A stretch of 17,156 nucleotides of DNA from Labilithrix sp. (GTDB lineage: Bacteria > Myxococcota > Polyangia > Polyangiales > Polyangiaceae). Below the pieces are notes generated by a model. It was given only the letters and a program-made list of their open reading frames with translations, made no database searches and was not told where the DNA came from. The translations under genes and the position numbers were made by a program. Location: NCBI GenBank assembly GCA_028287035.1, contig JAQBQL010000273.1, forward strand, positions 1-17,156. The letters are read 5' to 3'. The stretch's first letter is position 1; every line of letters begins with the position of its first letter. Of this stretch, positions 9,701-17,156 are shown piece by piece.

Positions 9701-12469
9701 CAGGAAGCGCGCGGCATGCTGGGGGACGCGGCCGACGCGCTCGAGCGCGAGCTGAAGCTCGTCGCCGACGTGCAGGAGCGCGGGCAGATCGCGGCGCGGC
9801 TCGCGCGCCTGTACGAGAAGCTCGATGATCCGCGGAACGCCATCCGCGCCCTCGATCTCGTCCGCAAGGCCGACCTCGAGGACTTCGACGCGCTCACCCG
9901 CCTCTGCGAGCTCTGCGAGCTCACCGAGCAGTGGGGCCGCGTCGCCGAGCTGCTCGTCGAGCGCATCGAGATCGAGGCCGACGATCAGGAGGTCGTCGAG
10001 CTCACGAAGAAGCTCGCGGTCATGCTCGCCGACAAGCTCGATCGCGGCGACGAGGCCCTCGGCGCGCTCACCGATCTCGCCGACCAGGGCGAGCCCACGG
10101 TGCGCGACGCGTACATCTCCCTCGGCGACCGCCTCGGCTGGAAGGGCATCGTCGCCAGCAAGCTGAAGGAGTGGTGGTTCGACGCGCGCCATGGCGGCGA
10201 GCGCACCGGCGCGCTGCGCGGCGCGTTCGAGCGCTTCGCCGAGGTCGGCCGCGACGCCGACGCGGTGACGGTGGCGATCGAGCTGATTCGCACGAAGGGC
10301 GCGGACAAGCGCCTCGCCGAGCACCTCGAGGAGCTCGCCGTGAAGACCGGCGACCACGACGCGCTCATCGTCGCGCACGAGCTGCTCGCGCGCGAGGTGC
10401 AGGGCGAGGAGCGCGGCATCGAGCTCGTGCGGCAGGCCGAGGTGCGCGTGCGCGCCGGCATGACCCGCGCCGATGCGATCAGCCACGGCGAGCAGGGCCT
10501 TCCGTTCATCGCGCCGGCCGAGGCCGAGCCGCTGCTCGAGCGCCTCGGTCAGCTCGCCGCGAAGCCTGCCGACATCATCGACCTCTACGAGCGTCAGGTG
10601 ACGCGCAGCAAGGGAGCGACCGACCGCGTCCGCGCCCTCGCGCGCGCCGCGCAGGTCGCCTCGATGCGCGGCCAGCCGGAGCGAGCACGCGGCTTCTTCG
10701 AGCTCGCCCTCACCGGCGCGCCCGCCGACGACACGCTGAACACGCTCGAGACCGCGGCGCGCGAGGGCGACAAGCTCGCGGGCGGCGATCGCATGCGGCG
10801 CGCGCTCTGCCAGGCGCTCGCGGCCGGCGGCCACGGCGCCCGGGACGGCGGGCGCACGCGCGCCAACCTGCTCCGCCGCGCGGCGATGATCACGCACCGC
10901 GATCTGAACGATCTCGAGCAGGCGTTCAGCTGGCTCGGCGACGCGCTCGTCGCGCGCGTCGACGGCCTGACGCTCGACATGCTCGAGTCCCTCGGCATCG
11001 ACGGCGGCGACCCGCGCCGCGCCGAGGCCGCGCTCACCCACGCGCTCGGCGAGGTGTTCGACGGACCGCTCGTGAAGCAGCTCCTCGCGCGCCGCGCCAA
11101 GATCCGTCGCGACCAGCTGGTCGAGCCGGTGAACGCCGCGGCCGACCTCAAGAAGCTGCACGATCTCTCCCCGCAGGACCAGGCGGTGATGGACGAGCTC
11201 GCGGGGCTGCTCATGGAGCTGAACGACTACAAGTCGCTCGTGCAGCTCTACGAGGACCAGATCCTCCGCGGCAAGGACATGAACGCCCGCGCCGAGCTCG
11301 CCCGCAAGGTCGCGCGCGTCTGGGAAGAGCAGCTCAAGGACGCGCGCGAGGCCGCCGACGCGTGGCGCCGCGTGCTCCGCATGAAGGCCGGCGACACCGA
11401 GGCGACGCAGGGCCTCGAGCGCGCGAAGGCCGCCCAGCTGAAGAAGCCCGACGGGGATCACAGGACCTCGTACGCGCCCCCCCGGCTGGTCAGCGAGCAG
11501 CCGGCGCCCGTCCCGGCGCGCGCTGCGCCGGCGAAGGCCGCGACGTCGGCCGAGCCTGCTGCGTCGAGCAACGGCACGAACGGCACGAACCTCGCGGCGA
11601 AGCCGACGCCCGCGCGCTCGCCGTTCGCGTCGGGCGGCGGGGGCTCGAGCTCCTCGCCGTTCGCCGACCGTCGCGAGACGACGAGCACCAGCACCGCCGT
11701 CACGAGCGCCGCGGCGACCACGCAGACCACGCAAGCTCGCGGCATGCCGGTGCGGTCGGCGCCGATCGCCCCTACCCCGCCCCGCGAATCGTCGGCGCCC
11801 CCGCGGTCGGTTCCGCCGCCGCTGCCTTCGGTGTTCGGGACTGCGCCTGCGCCCGCAGCTGCGCCCGCGACGGCCAAGGGCATGTTCGAGCGTCCGTCGT
11901 TCGCCGGCGCCGATGCCGGTCTCGAGGACGAGATCGACGACGCGCTCGGCGGCCTCGAGCTGGGCGGTCCGCAGCCCGCGCCCATGACCGCCCCCGTGGC
12001 GGAGGCAGTCGCGGAGGCGGCGGCGAGCCCGGCCGCGGCGCTCGACCTCGAGCCCGCGGCCGATCCCGCTCACCACCCCGCGCCCGCGGCGGACGACGCG
12101 CCGGCGGCGACGGGCCACCTGCAGACCGAACGTCCCGCGGACGAGGGCGAGGCCCACGAGGCCGACGCGTCGCTCGCGACCAGCACCACCACCACGACCA
12201 CGGCGGCTGGCCTCGGCGCGGACGACGAGCACCACGAGGAGCTCGAGTCCGGCGAGCTGCTCGACGAGGACGCGCAGGACGCGCTCGAGTCGACGCAGGT
12301 CGGCAGCGAGCAGCCCGACGACGACGACGACGACATCGTGATCGCTGACGACCTCGCGGAGGACCTGGCGGAGGAGCCGGCCGACGTGAAGGACCTCCAC
12401 TCGGGTGACCTCGACGACGACGACGACGAGCACACGGACGCAGGCACCACCGTGCCTCCCGCCAAGTAG
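6785..12469 (+). CDS. Giant tetratricopeptide-repeat protein
   Basis: 1,894 residues from ATG at 6785, with no signal peptide and no clear membrane segment, so it is probably cytoplasmic. Residues 1-345 are helical repeats with TPR signatures (PKKAIESYKKAIELDPTSAY, AARVLMMAIDKDPTAQVAAE). A low-complexity linker (about 345-490) is rich in Ser, Pro, Gly and Ala and repeats a P-S-F-S theme three times. A long helical-repeat region (about 495-1555) follows, with many units like VDGAIAAWRQLLALDRKDE and REAADAWRRVLRMKAGDTEA. The last 340 residues are disordered: first Ala/Pro/Ser/Thr-rich, then acidic with Asp6 and Asp5 runs. TPR arrays are protein-binding scaffolds; no enzyme domain is visible. 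The kinase gene directly upstream on the same strand makes phosphorylation of the Ser-rich linker conceivable, but that is inference. The gene converges with the LD-carboxypeptidase gene, with only 4 nt between stops. Confidence 0.92.
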   Translation: MDRAEIDRLVQRLVEDPHDEESLAYAHQAGEQDPKAYAMLLERVGTDTRDPAYAAHWLAEAANVWSTTLGDAHRAARVLMMAIDKDPTAQVAAERLAQLYRDKGDTKALVALLDRRAKALAPLAAQTPELRGELAGMHEELGRLWSEAPLSQPKKAIESYKKAIELDPTSAYAIYNARELYKQLQEWQNAIPLYAAELELEQDPGRRVGLLRDEATSRKLAGDLPGATRALASAREIDASDPALQQEYASSILDRIQAGEAVPHEERNYAAELLVALAETYEGEHGLAYAGAALDIEPGNDRGIQLFGHYARALGQETELPTRSSAYLAASPGGAMVSEVRGWVGDAGGHLELARSSANPLEEGAPSQDEPVPDAPRTAQGVGGPMSKPQSFSSAMQGSKQPSFSSSTQAAGGKRPSFSPGPSVTSSGGAGMLGGARADVGTAASALGSIGSFSSATSAASARGASSPPPPPSALPDDEPEIESYRRAPTMTPEKMQGVLDAAQMLAGKGKKPEAFAKYKEVLESDPAHAEALGWTEDYLRSKRDYGQLRDVLLASIRATASVPAQAESRKERLREVAGLCEGNLRDVDGAIAAWRQLLALDRKDETARTALMRLLERSQRWDDLANLLEQEATIESDVDTKVMLERKLAKLQEDKRKDLVAAGEAWGRISRLLSDDDQAILTASRLFERGERPDLAAQILSEGAPAIEDPVARGQLMQRLAELYEQLNNGPAAGDSYAEAAEALRNGKLWEEADRLYSAAEAWEKAANAAYQRGLLTGDLKQQAMFFARAADYLVKAGRAEDALERLEEATDLDPLNDDYANQLVSRYDSADNVDKLVAFLTKRGDRLTDRSKRTAIRREAANLATTRLQDKELSRELWLKLLEDGDDKEALERLIDDAVEREDHTEAATLLRRLGQNTVDKAEKARVALREAELLAEGVGDVDTAISRYEIILSDLDATCRPALQAIADLQEARGMLGDAADALERELKLVADVQERGQIAARLARLYEKLDDPRNAIRALDLVRKADLEDFDALTRLCELCELTEQWGRVAELLVERIEIEADDQEVVELTKKLAVMLADKLDRGDEALGALTDLADQGEPTVRDAYISLGDRLGWKGIVASKLKEWWFDARHGGERTGALRGAFERFAEVGRDADAVTVAIELIRTKGADKRLAEHLEELAVKTGDHDALIVAHELLAREVQGEERGIELVRQAEVRVRAGMTRADAISHGEQGLPFIAPAEAEPLLERLGQLAAKPADIIDLYERQVTRSKGATDRVRALARAAQVASMRGQPERARGFFELALTGAPADDTLNTLETAAREGDKLAGGDRMRRALCQALAAGGHGARDGGRTRANLLRRAAMITHRDLNDLEQAFSWLGDALVARVDGLTLDMLESLGIDGGDPRRAEAALTHALGEVFDGPLVKQLLARRAKIRRDQLVEPVNAAADLKKLHDLSPQDQAVMDELAGLLMELNDYKSLVQLYEDQILRGKDMNARAELARKVARVWEEQLKDAREAADAWRRVLRMKAGDTEATQGLERAKAAQLKKPDGDHRTSYAPPRLVSEQPAPVPARAAPAKAATSAEPAASSNGTNGTNLAAKPTPARSPFASGGGGSSSSPFADRRETTSTSTAVTSAAATTQTTQARGMPVRSAPIAPTPPRESSAPPRSVPPPLPSVFGTAPAPAAAPATAKGMFERPSFAGADAGLEDEIDDALGGLELGGPQPAPMTAPVAEAVAEAAASPAAALDLEPAADPAHHPAPAADDAPAATGHLQTERPADEGEAHEADASLATSTTTTTTAAGLGADDEHHEELESGELLDEDAQDALESTQVGSEQPDDDDDDIVIADDLAEDLAEEPADVKDLHSGDLDDDDDEHTDAGTTVPPAK
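12317..12427 (+). repeat. Poly-GAC tracts encoding acidic runs
   Basis: Six perfect GAC codons at 12317-12334 and five at 12413-12427 encode Asp6 and Asp5 in the acidic C-terminus of the TPR protein. Trinucleotide tracts can change length by slippage without breaking the frame. Confidence 0.85.
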
Positions 12470-12473
12470 CCGC

Positions 12474-13358
12474 TCAGAACGAGAGTGTCGTGCCCTCGAG
12501 CACGGCGCGTCCACCATGCCGGAAGGCCACGTTGGGCGCGCCGTGGCCGAAGGGCGCGCCCTGCACGACCGGGATCCCGAGGCCGGCGGTGCGCTCGCGC
12601 AGCACCTCCTCGACCGTGATCCCGTCACGCCCCGGCTCGCAGCCCGTGAACCCGCCGAGCACGATGGCGCCCGCGCGACCGAGCACCCCGGCGAGACGAA
12701 GCGCGGTGAGCATGCGGTCGACGCGGTAGGGCCGCTCCGTGACGTCCTCGAGCACGAGGATCGCTCCGTCGGGCATCGTCAAGCGACCCCCCGCCGCCAT
12801 CGCCTCGACCAGCGCGAGGTTACCGCCCAGCACCGGTCCCGCGACCGCGCGGCCATCCCCGTGCAGGACGTCGAGGCCCGTCCAGGCCGCGGCCGGTCGC
12901 CCCTCGAGCGCGTCGAGCAGCGACAGGCGCTCCGCGGCGGTCACGCGCCGGCCGAGGCCCGTCACGTTCGGCCCGTGCAGAGTACATGCGCCGTGCGTCG
13001 CCGCGGCCACGTGGAGCGCCGTCACGTCGCTGAAGCCGACCAGCCACTTCGGCCGCGCCGCGAACGCCGCCCACGGCAGCGCGTCGAGGATCCGCATCGC
13101 GCCGTACCCGCCGCGACCGCACAGGATGGCGTCGACCGCGGGATCGAGCATCGCTCTCCCGAGCTCCTCGGCGCGCCGCGCGTCGGAGCCGGCGAGGTAG
13201 CCGGCCACGTCGAGGATGCCGCTCGAGAGCCGGAGCACGTAGCGGGTCGCGAGCCATGCGAGGCCGCGGAAAAGCTCCTCGCGGGGCAGCGGGCTGGCGG
13301 GCGCGACGACCGCGACGACCGATCCGCGGGCGAGCGGCGGCGGGACGCGGAGCTCCAT
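12474..13358 (-). CDS. LD-carboxypeptidase (peptidase family S66)
   Basis: 294 residues from ATG at 13358, close to the usual S66 length of about 300. The family has a Ser-Glu-His triad and includes LdcA, which removes the terminal D-Ala from peptidoglycan tetrapeptides during recycling, and MccF, which cleaves microcin C. Here the nucleophile is S110 in VGFSDVT, the Glu is E204 in ILVLEDVTE, and the His is H272 in APFGHG. The N-terminal VVAVVAPASP and the ILCGRGGYGAMRIL segment are also typical. There is no signal peptide, consistent with a cytoplasmic recycling enzyme. The start is supported by a -10 element only 6 nt upstream, which predicts a leaderless mRNA. The upstream histone-like gene is on the same strand but separated by a strongly structured 146-nt gap, so cotranscription is doubtful. 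An LdcA role is more likely than an immunity role, as no microcin or peptide-toxin genes are nearby. Confidence 0.93.
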   Translation of the reverse strand: MELRVPPPLARGSVVAVVAPASPLPREELFRGLAWLATRYVLRLSSGILDVAGYLAGSDARRAEELGRAMLDPAVDAILCGRGGYGAMRILDALPWAAFAARPKWLVGFSDVTALHVAAATHGACTLHGPNVTGLGRRVTAAERLSLLDALEGRPAAAWTGLDVLHGDGRAVAGPVLGGNLALVEAMAAGGRLTMPDGAILVLEDVTERPYRVDRMLTALRLAGVLGRAGAIVLGGFTGCEPGRDGITVEEVLRERTAGLGIPVVQGAPFGHGAPNVAFRHGGRAVLEGTTLSF

Positions 13359-13364
13359 CGCGGC

Positions 13365-13373
13365 AGCCTACCC
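13365..13373 (-). promoter_or_regulatory. -10 element for the LD-carboxypeptidase gene
   Basis: Read on the minus strand, GGGTAGGCT, with hexamer TAGGCT at 13365-13370, is 6 nt before the ATG at 13358. This is the shortest spacing in the window and predicts a transcript starting at the ATG. The expected -35 zone overlaps the left arm of the nested inverted repeat at 13390-13505. Confidence 0.5.
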
Positions 13374-13389
13374 GCTTCTCGCGCGACGA

Positions 13390-13505
13390 AGAGAGCGTCC
13401 GGAGCGCAGAGGCTCCGGGTGTGCTCGTCCGTTCACGCCCGCGCCGGCGCGGCGCCTGCGTAATGGCCACGGTGCGCGCCGCGCGCTGTGGCCAGGACGC
13501 TCTCT
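13390..13505. other. Nested inverted repeats, candidate structured RNA or terminator region
   Basis: Outer arms of 11 nt (13390-13400 and 13495-13505) are perfectly complementary. Inside lie three further elements: a 7-bp hairpin with a 6-nt loop (13399-13418), a 14-bp perfect palindrome (13439-13452), and a long hairpin (13464-13494, 14 bp with a 3-nt loop) that abuts the right outer arm. The long hairpin contains two G-T positions that pair as G-U only in plus-strand RNA. There is no T-run after it on either strand, so a classical intrinsic terminator is not supported, although its place right after the histone-like stop codon would suit termination. Confidence 0.5.
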
Positions 13506-13957
13506 CAGCCGCCCCGCATCGCGTTGCGGTTCTGCGGGCTGCGCACGGCGCGCGTGACCTGACGGCGCTGCTGCGAGTCCGGCTTCACGTGGTTGGCGCC
13601 GCCGCGCTTCGACTTGCGCGACGGGCGCTCGCCGGCGACCGTCGGCTCGAGGGCGTGCGTCGACTTGCCCTTGCTCTTCTTGTCGTCGCGGTCGTCCTTG
13701 CGGTTCTTCGGCTTCGCGTCCGTGGCGAATTCCGTCGGGCTCTCCCGCTTGTCCTCCTGCAGCGAGCCTCCGCGCGTCGTGCGGCTCTTGGACTTGGCCT
13801 TCGCGGCCGCGGCGGACTTGCTCGTGCGCTTCGGGCTCTTCGCGGTGGGCGCGGTCTTCGCCCCCTTGCGGGCGCTCTTCGCGGTGCTCTCGTCGGTGCC
13901 GTTCGCAGTGCTCTTCGTGGTGCTCTTCTTCGTGCTCTTCTTCTTGGCGGTCGCCAT
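13505..13957 (-). CDS. Histone H1-like Lys/Ala-rich DNA-binding protein
   Basis: 150 residues from ATG at 13957. The sequence is very basic and low in complexity: Lys, Ala, Ser, Thr and Arg dominate, with motifs such as ATAKKKSTKKSTTKSTA, KSPKRTSKSAAAAKAKSK and RPSRKSKRGG. It contains no Cys and almost no large hydrophobic residues, so it is probably disordered until it binds a polyanion. Proteins like this resemble the C-terminal tail of histone H1 and are known in several high-GC bacteria, including myxobacteria, as nucleoid-associated proteins; DNA binding here is inferred from composition. Some SPxK-like sites (TAKSPKR) resemble H1 phosphorylation sites, but this is only suggestive. The gene is divergent from accA with 109 nt between the starts. 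It has a strong ribosome binding site, unlike most genes here. Confidence 0.82.
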   Translation of the reverse strand: MATAKKKSTKKSTTKSTANGTDESTAKSARKGAKTAPTAKSPKRTSKSAAAAKAKSKSRTTRGGSLQEDKRESPTEFATDAKPKNRKDDRDDKKSKGKSTHALEPTVAGERPSRKSKRGGANHVKPDSQQRRQVTRAVRSPQNRNAMRGG

Positions 13958-13960
13958 TCC

Positions 13961-13967
13961 TCACCTC
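13961..13967 (-). promoter_or_regulatory. Strong Shine-Dalgarno of the histone-like gene
   Basis: Read on the minus strand, GAGGTGA matches seven bases of the anti-Shine-Dalgarno complement GGAGGTGA and ends 3 nt before the ATG at 13957. It is the only near-consensus ribosome binding site in the window, so this mRNA must have a leader. Confidence 0.85.
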
Positions 13968-14048
13968 GTGCGCCGCGACGTTGCAAGGACGGCGCCGGGC
14001 CGGCGCGGCGCACGTGGACGGACACGCTGGTAGGCGGCGGCCACCGGG

Positions 14049-14057
14049 TGTAAGCCT
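14049..14057 (+). promoter_or_regulatory. Candidate -10 element for accA
   Basis: TGTAAGCCT lies 9 nt before GTG at 14067. It is the weakest member of the set, since its TA is shifted by one base from the others. A second similar sequence, GGTAGGCG, lies at 14029-14036. No Shine-Dalgarno is visible before the GTG. Confidence 0.35.
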
Positions 14058-14066
14058 CGCGGAACC

Positions 14067-15020
14067 GTGGCATCGCACGTCCTGCCCTTCGAAAAGCCCG
14101 TCGTCGAGCTCGTGAACCGGGTGCGCGAGCTGCGCATCCTCGCCGAGACCGACAAGAAGCTCGAGGCCGAGCTGCGCCGGCTCGAGGAGAAGGCGGGCCG
14201 CCTCGCCCGCGAGCTCTTCGCCGACCTGACGCCGTGGCAGCGCGTCCAGCTGTCACGTCACCCGAACCGGCCCTACACGCTCGACTACGTGAACGTCCTC
14301 TTCGAGGACTTCGTCGAGCTGCACGGCGATCGCCTCTACGCAGAAGACGCCGCCATCGTGGCGGGCCTCGCGAAGTTCCACGGGCGGAGCGTCGCCATCG
14401 TCGGCCAGCAGAAGGGCCGCGGCGCGAAGGAGAACGTGAAGCGGAACTTCGGCATGCCCCATCCCGAGGGATACCGGAAGGCGCGCCGCATCTACGAGCT
14501 CGCGTCGCGCTTCAATCTGCCGATCTTCACGTTCATCGACACCCCCGGCGCATACCCGGGCCTCGGCGCCGAAGAGCGCGGGCAGAGCGAGGCGATCGGC
14601 GCGTGCCTCGCCGCGATGTCGCGCGCGACCGTCCCCATCATCGCCACGATCATCGGCGAGGGCGGCTCGGGCGGCGCCCTGGCGCTCGGCGTCGCCAACC
14701 GCGTCCACGTGCTCGAATACGGGACGTACAGCGTCATCACGCCCGAGGGCTGCGCCTCGATCCTCTGGAAGGACGGCTCGAAGGCCGACGAGGCCGCGAT
14801 GCGCCTCCGCATGACCGCGCCCGAGCTGCTCTCCCTGAACGTCGTCGAGCGCGTCATCCTCGAGCCCGCGGGCGGCGCGCACCAGGACCCGGCGATGGCC
14901 GCACGCCTCGTCGACGTCGCGCTCCAGGAGGCGCTCGCCGAGCTCGCGCAGCGGTCGCCCGCCGAGCTCGTGGCACAGCGCTACGATCGGTTCCGCGCCC
15001 TCGGCGCGTACGCGTCCTGA
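14067..15020 (+). CDS. accA: Acetyl-CoA carboxylase carboxyltransferase subunit alpha
   Basis: 317 residues from GTG at 14067, against 319 in E. coli. AccA pairs with AccD to transfer the carboxyl group from carboxybiotin to acetyl-CoA, making malonyl-CoA for fatty-acid synthesis. The sequence shows the N-terminal coiled region (ETDKKLEAELRRLEEKAGRL), the conserved TPWQRVQLSRHPNRPYTLDY, the HGDRLYAEDAAIVAG strand, GQQKGRGAKENVKRNFGMPH, the oxyanion-forming FIDTPGAYPGLGAEERGQSE and GEGGSGGALALGVANRV, and the SVITPEGCASILWKD block, all in order and intact. The accD partner is not in the window. The start is a GTG without a Shine-Dalgarno. The downstream neighbour on the same strand is a short-chain dehydrogenase with its own -10 element, so an operon is not certain. 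Confidence 0.97.
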   Translation: MASHVLPFEKPVVELVNRVRELRILAETDKKLEAELRRLEEKAGRLARELFADLTPWQRVQLSRHPNRPYTLDYVNVLFEDFVELHGDRLYAEDAAIVAGLAKFHGRSVAIVGQQKGRGAKENVKRNFGMPHPEGYRKARRIYELASRFNLPIFTFIDTPGAYPGLGAEERGQSEAIGACLAAMSRATVPIIATIIGEGGSGGALALGVANRVHVLEYGTYSVITPEGCASILWKDGSKADEAAMRLRMTAPELLSLNVVERVILEPAGGAHQDPAMAARLVDVALQEALAELAQRSPAELVAQRYDRFRALGAYAS

Positions 15021-15043
15021 CCCCGTTCGCGCGCGTCTGACGC

Positions 15044-15066
15044 GGCCCGCCAAGACCCGGCGGACC
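15044..15066 (+). terminator. Weak hairpin after accA
   Basis: Arms 15044-15051 and 15059-15066 pair over 8 positions with one C-A mismatch and a 7-nt loop. There is no T-run directly after it; the nearest T-rich spot is at 15083-15086. It may reduce read-through, but support is weak. Confidence 0.25.
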
Positions 15067-15130
15067 CTCGCCGCGCCCGGCATTTTGTGCGCTCCGGGGC
15101 CCTTGCGAGACTGTCGCGCCGCATGATCCG

Positions 15131-15139
15131 TGCTACGGA
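15131..15139 (+). promoter_or_regulatory. Extended -10 for the short-chain dehydrogenase gene
   Basis: TGCTACGGA, with hexamer TACGGA at 15134-15139, is 8 nt before the ATG at 15148, the same spacing as at the TPR and HEAT genes. It supports the start at 15148 over the in-frame GTG at 15130, which lies upstream of the hexamer. A separate TTGTGC at 15085-15090 could serve another promoter with GAGACT at 15107-15112. Confidence 0.48.
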
Positions 15140-15147
15140 TGCGGCCG

Positions 15148-15924
15148 ATGTCGGTGGTGGTCAATCTGGAAGGCAAGGTCGCCATCATCACCGGCGCGAG
15201 CCGCGGGATCGGCGAGGCCATCGCACGCTGCTTCGCCGCCAACGGCGCCAGGGTCGTGCTCGCCGCCCGCAAGATCGAGGGCCTCGCGCCCATCGCCGAC
15301 TCGCTCAACCAGGCGAGCACGCGCGGCGACGTCGCGCTGGCGGTCGCCACGCACACCGGGCACGAGGCGCAGTGCGCCGAGCTCGTGAGGCGGGCCATCG
15401 AGGTGTTCGGCAAGGTCGACGTGCTCGTCAACAACGCCGCGACGAACCCGCACTTCGGACCCATGCTCGACGCGGACGAGGGCGCCTGGAACAAGACGTT
15501 CGAGGTGAACGCGAAGGGCTACTTCTGGATGACTCGCGAGGTCGCGCGCCACCTGCAGGGGCGGGACGCGCCGGGCTCGATCATCAACATGGCGAGCGTC
15601 GCCGGGCTCCTCGGCTCGCCGGGCCAGGGCATCTACTCGATGACGAAGGCGGCGGTCATCGCGATGACCCGCACGCTCGCCATCGAGCTCGCGGGGAGCA
15701 AGATCCGCGTCAACGCCATCGCCCCGGGCTTCGTCGACACCAAGTTCGCCTCGGCCGTCCTCAAGAACGAGGTCCTGCTCGACGAAGTGCTGAAGATGAC
15801 GCCGATGCGGCGCTACGGGCAGCCCGACGAGATCGCCGGCGGCGCCCTCTTCCTGGCCAGTGATTCCGCCAGTTACTTGACCGGACACACGCTTGTGATC
15901 GACGGAGGGATGACGATCGCGTGA
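15148..15924 (+). CDS. Short-chain dehydrogenase/reductase, FabG-like
   Basis: 258 residues from ATG at 15148, the usual length for a classical SDR. It has the nucleotide-binding TGASRGIG (15-22), NNAA (95-98) and the full catalytic set N121, S150, Y163 and K167 (YSMTK), followed by RVNAIAPGFVDTKF and the C-terminal YLTGHTLVIDGGM. These enzymes reduce or oxidise carbonyl and hydroxyl groups with NAD(P)H. The start of the second strand (AARK) has Arg41 in a place that favours NADP(H), which is weak evidence. The position next to accA would fit a 3-oxoacyl-ACP reductase, but the subfamily with NPHFGP after NNAA also contains dehydrogenases of other substrates, so I leave the substrate open. A kinase gene follows 27 nt downstream and may be cotranscribed. 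Confidence 0.93.
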   Translation: MSVVVNLEGKVAIITGASRGIGEAIARCFAANGARVVLAARKIEGLAPIADSLNQASTRGDVALAVATHTGHEAQCAELVRRAIEVFGKVDVLVNNAATNPHFGPMLDADEGAWNKTFEVNAKGYFWMTREVARHLQGRDAPGSIINMASVAGLLGSPGQGIYSMTKAAVIAMTRTLAIELAGSKIRVNAIAPGFVDTKFASAVLKNEVLLDEVLKMTPMRRYGQPDEIAGGALFLASDSASYLTGHTLVIDGGMTIA

Positions 15925-15951
15925 TCGCGCGATCGGCCTGAGAGCGTCAAG

Positions 15952-17156
<1,205 letters not shown>

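Noticed and set aside
9931..12348. 805-codon plus-strand frame overlapping the TPR gene
   Set aside because: Arg-rich off-frame shadow of the TPR coding sequence, without domains.
7433..12628. Open frame of 1,731 codons antisense to the TPR gene
   Set aside because: High-GC genes with biased third positions leave an antisense frame open. The translation is Leu/Arg/Val/Glu-rich, has no recognisable domain and runs across the LD-carboxypeptidase gene end; the sense strand has clear TPR units.
12474..13358. MccF-type microcin immunity protein
   Set aside because: Same S66 family, but no microcin-like or peptide-export genes are in the window; the peptidoglycan-recycling role is the simpler reading.

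Overview
The window looks like chromosomal DNA from a myxobacterium (Myxococcota, most likely the Sorangium/Polyangium side). That is an inference. The grounds are very high GC with G or C at almost every third codon position, two transmembrane Ser/Thr protein kinases within 12 kb, an MJ0042-type zinc-ribbon membrane protein, a Cys-rich lipoprotein built of short repeated modules, and a TPR protein of almost 1,900 residues. I see no tRNA, rRNA, transposase, phage gene or CRISPR array. No stretch over 300 bases lacks a gene; the largest gap is 223 bases (1196-1418).

Layout. Minus strand, cut by the left edge: a zinc-ribbon/GYF-like/transmembrane protein (1-1195). Plus: a Cys-rich lipoprotein (1419-2474) closed by a clear intrinsic terminator. 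Minus operon: a HEAT-repeat protein (4130 to 3387) translationally coupled to a divergent methyltransferase-like protein (3390 to 2563). Plus: an M23 metallopeptidase-like exported protein (4189-5019), a zinc-ribbon Ser/Thr kinase with one membrane segment (5160-6677) and the giant TPR protein (6785-12469). Minus: an LD-carboxypeptidase of family S66 (13358 to 12474) and a histone H1-like Lys/Ala-rich protein (13957 to 13505). Plus: accA (14067-15020), a short-chain dehydrogenase (15148-15924) and a second Ser/Thr kinase cut by the right edge (15952 to end).

Functional themes. Two proteins are envelope or peptidoglycan enzymes (M23 peptidase, LD-carboxypeptidase). Two are receptor-type kinases, one directly upstream of the TPR scaffold. 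AccA and possibly the dehydrogenase belong to fatty-acid or general metabolism. There is no obvious single pathway and no sign of recent gene transfer.

Most notable signal. Six of the eight start regions with a recognisable -10 carry an element close to TGSTASSCT (an extended -10, TGnTAnnnT) whose last base lies only 6 to 10 nt before the start codon. Transcripts from these promoters would begin at or almost at the start codon, so these genes are predicted to be leaderless. The histone-like gene, by contrast, has a near-perfect Shine-Dalgarno sequence. Other points worth attention: a nested inverted-repeat structure between the histone-like gene and the LD-carboxypeptidase gene, a 58-bp divergent promoter pair, and a methyltransferase-like protein with a degenerate cofactor motif coupled to a HEAT protein.
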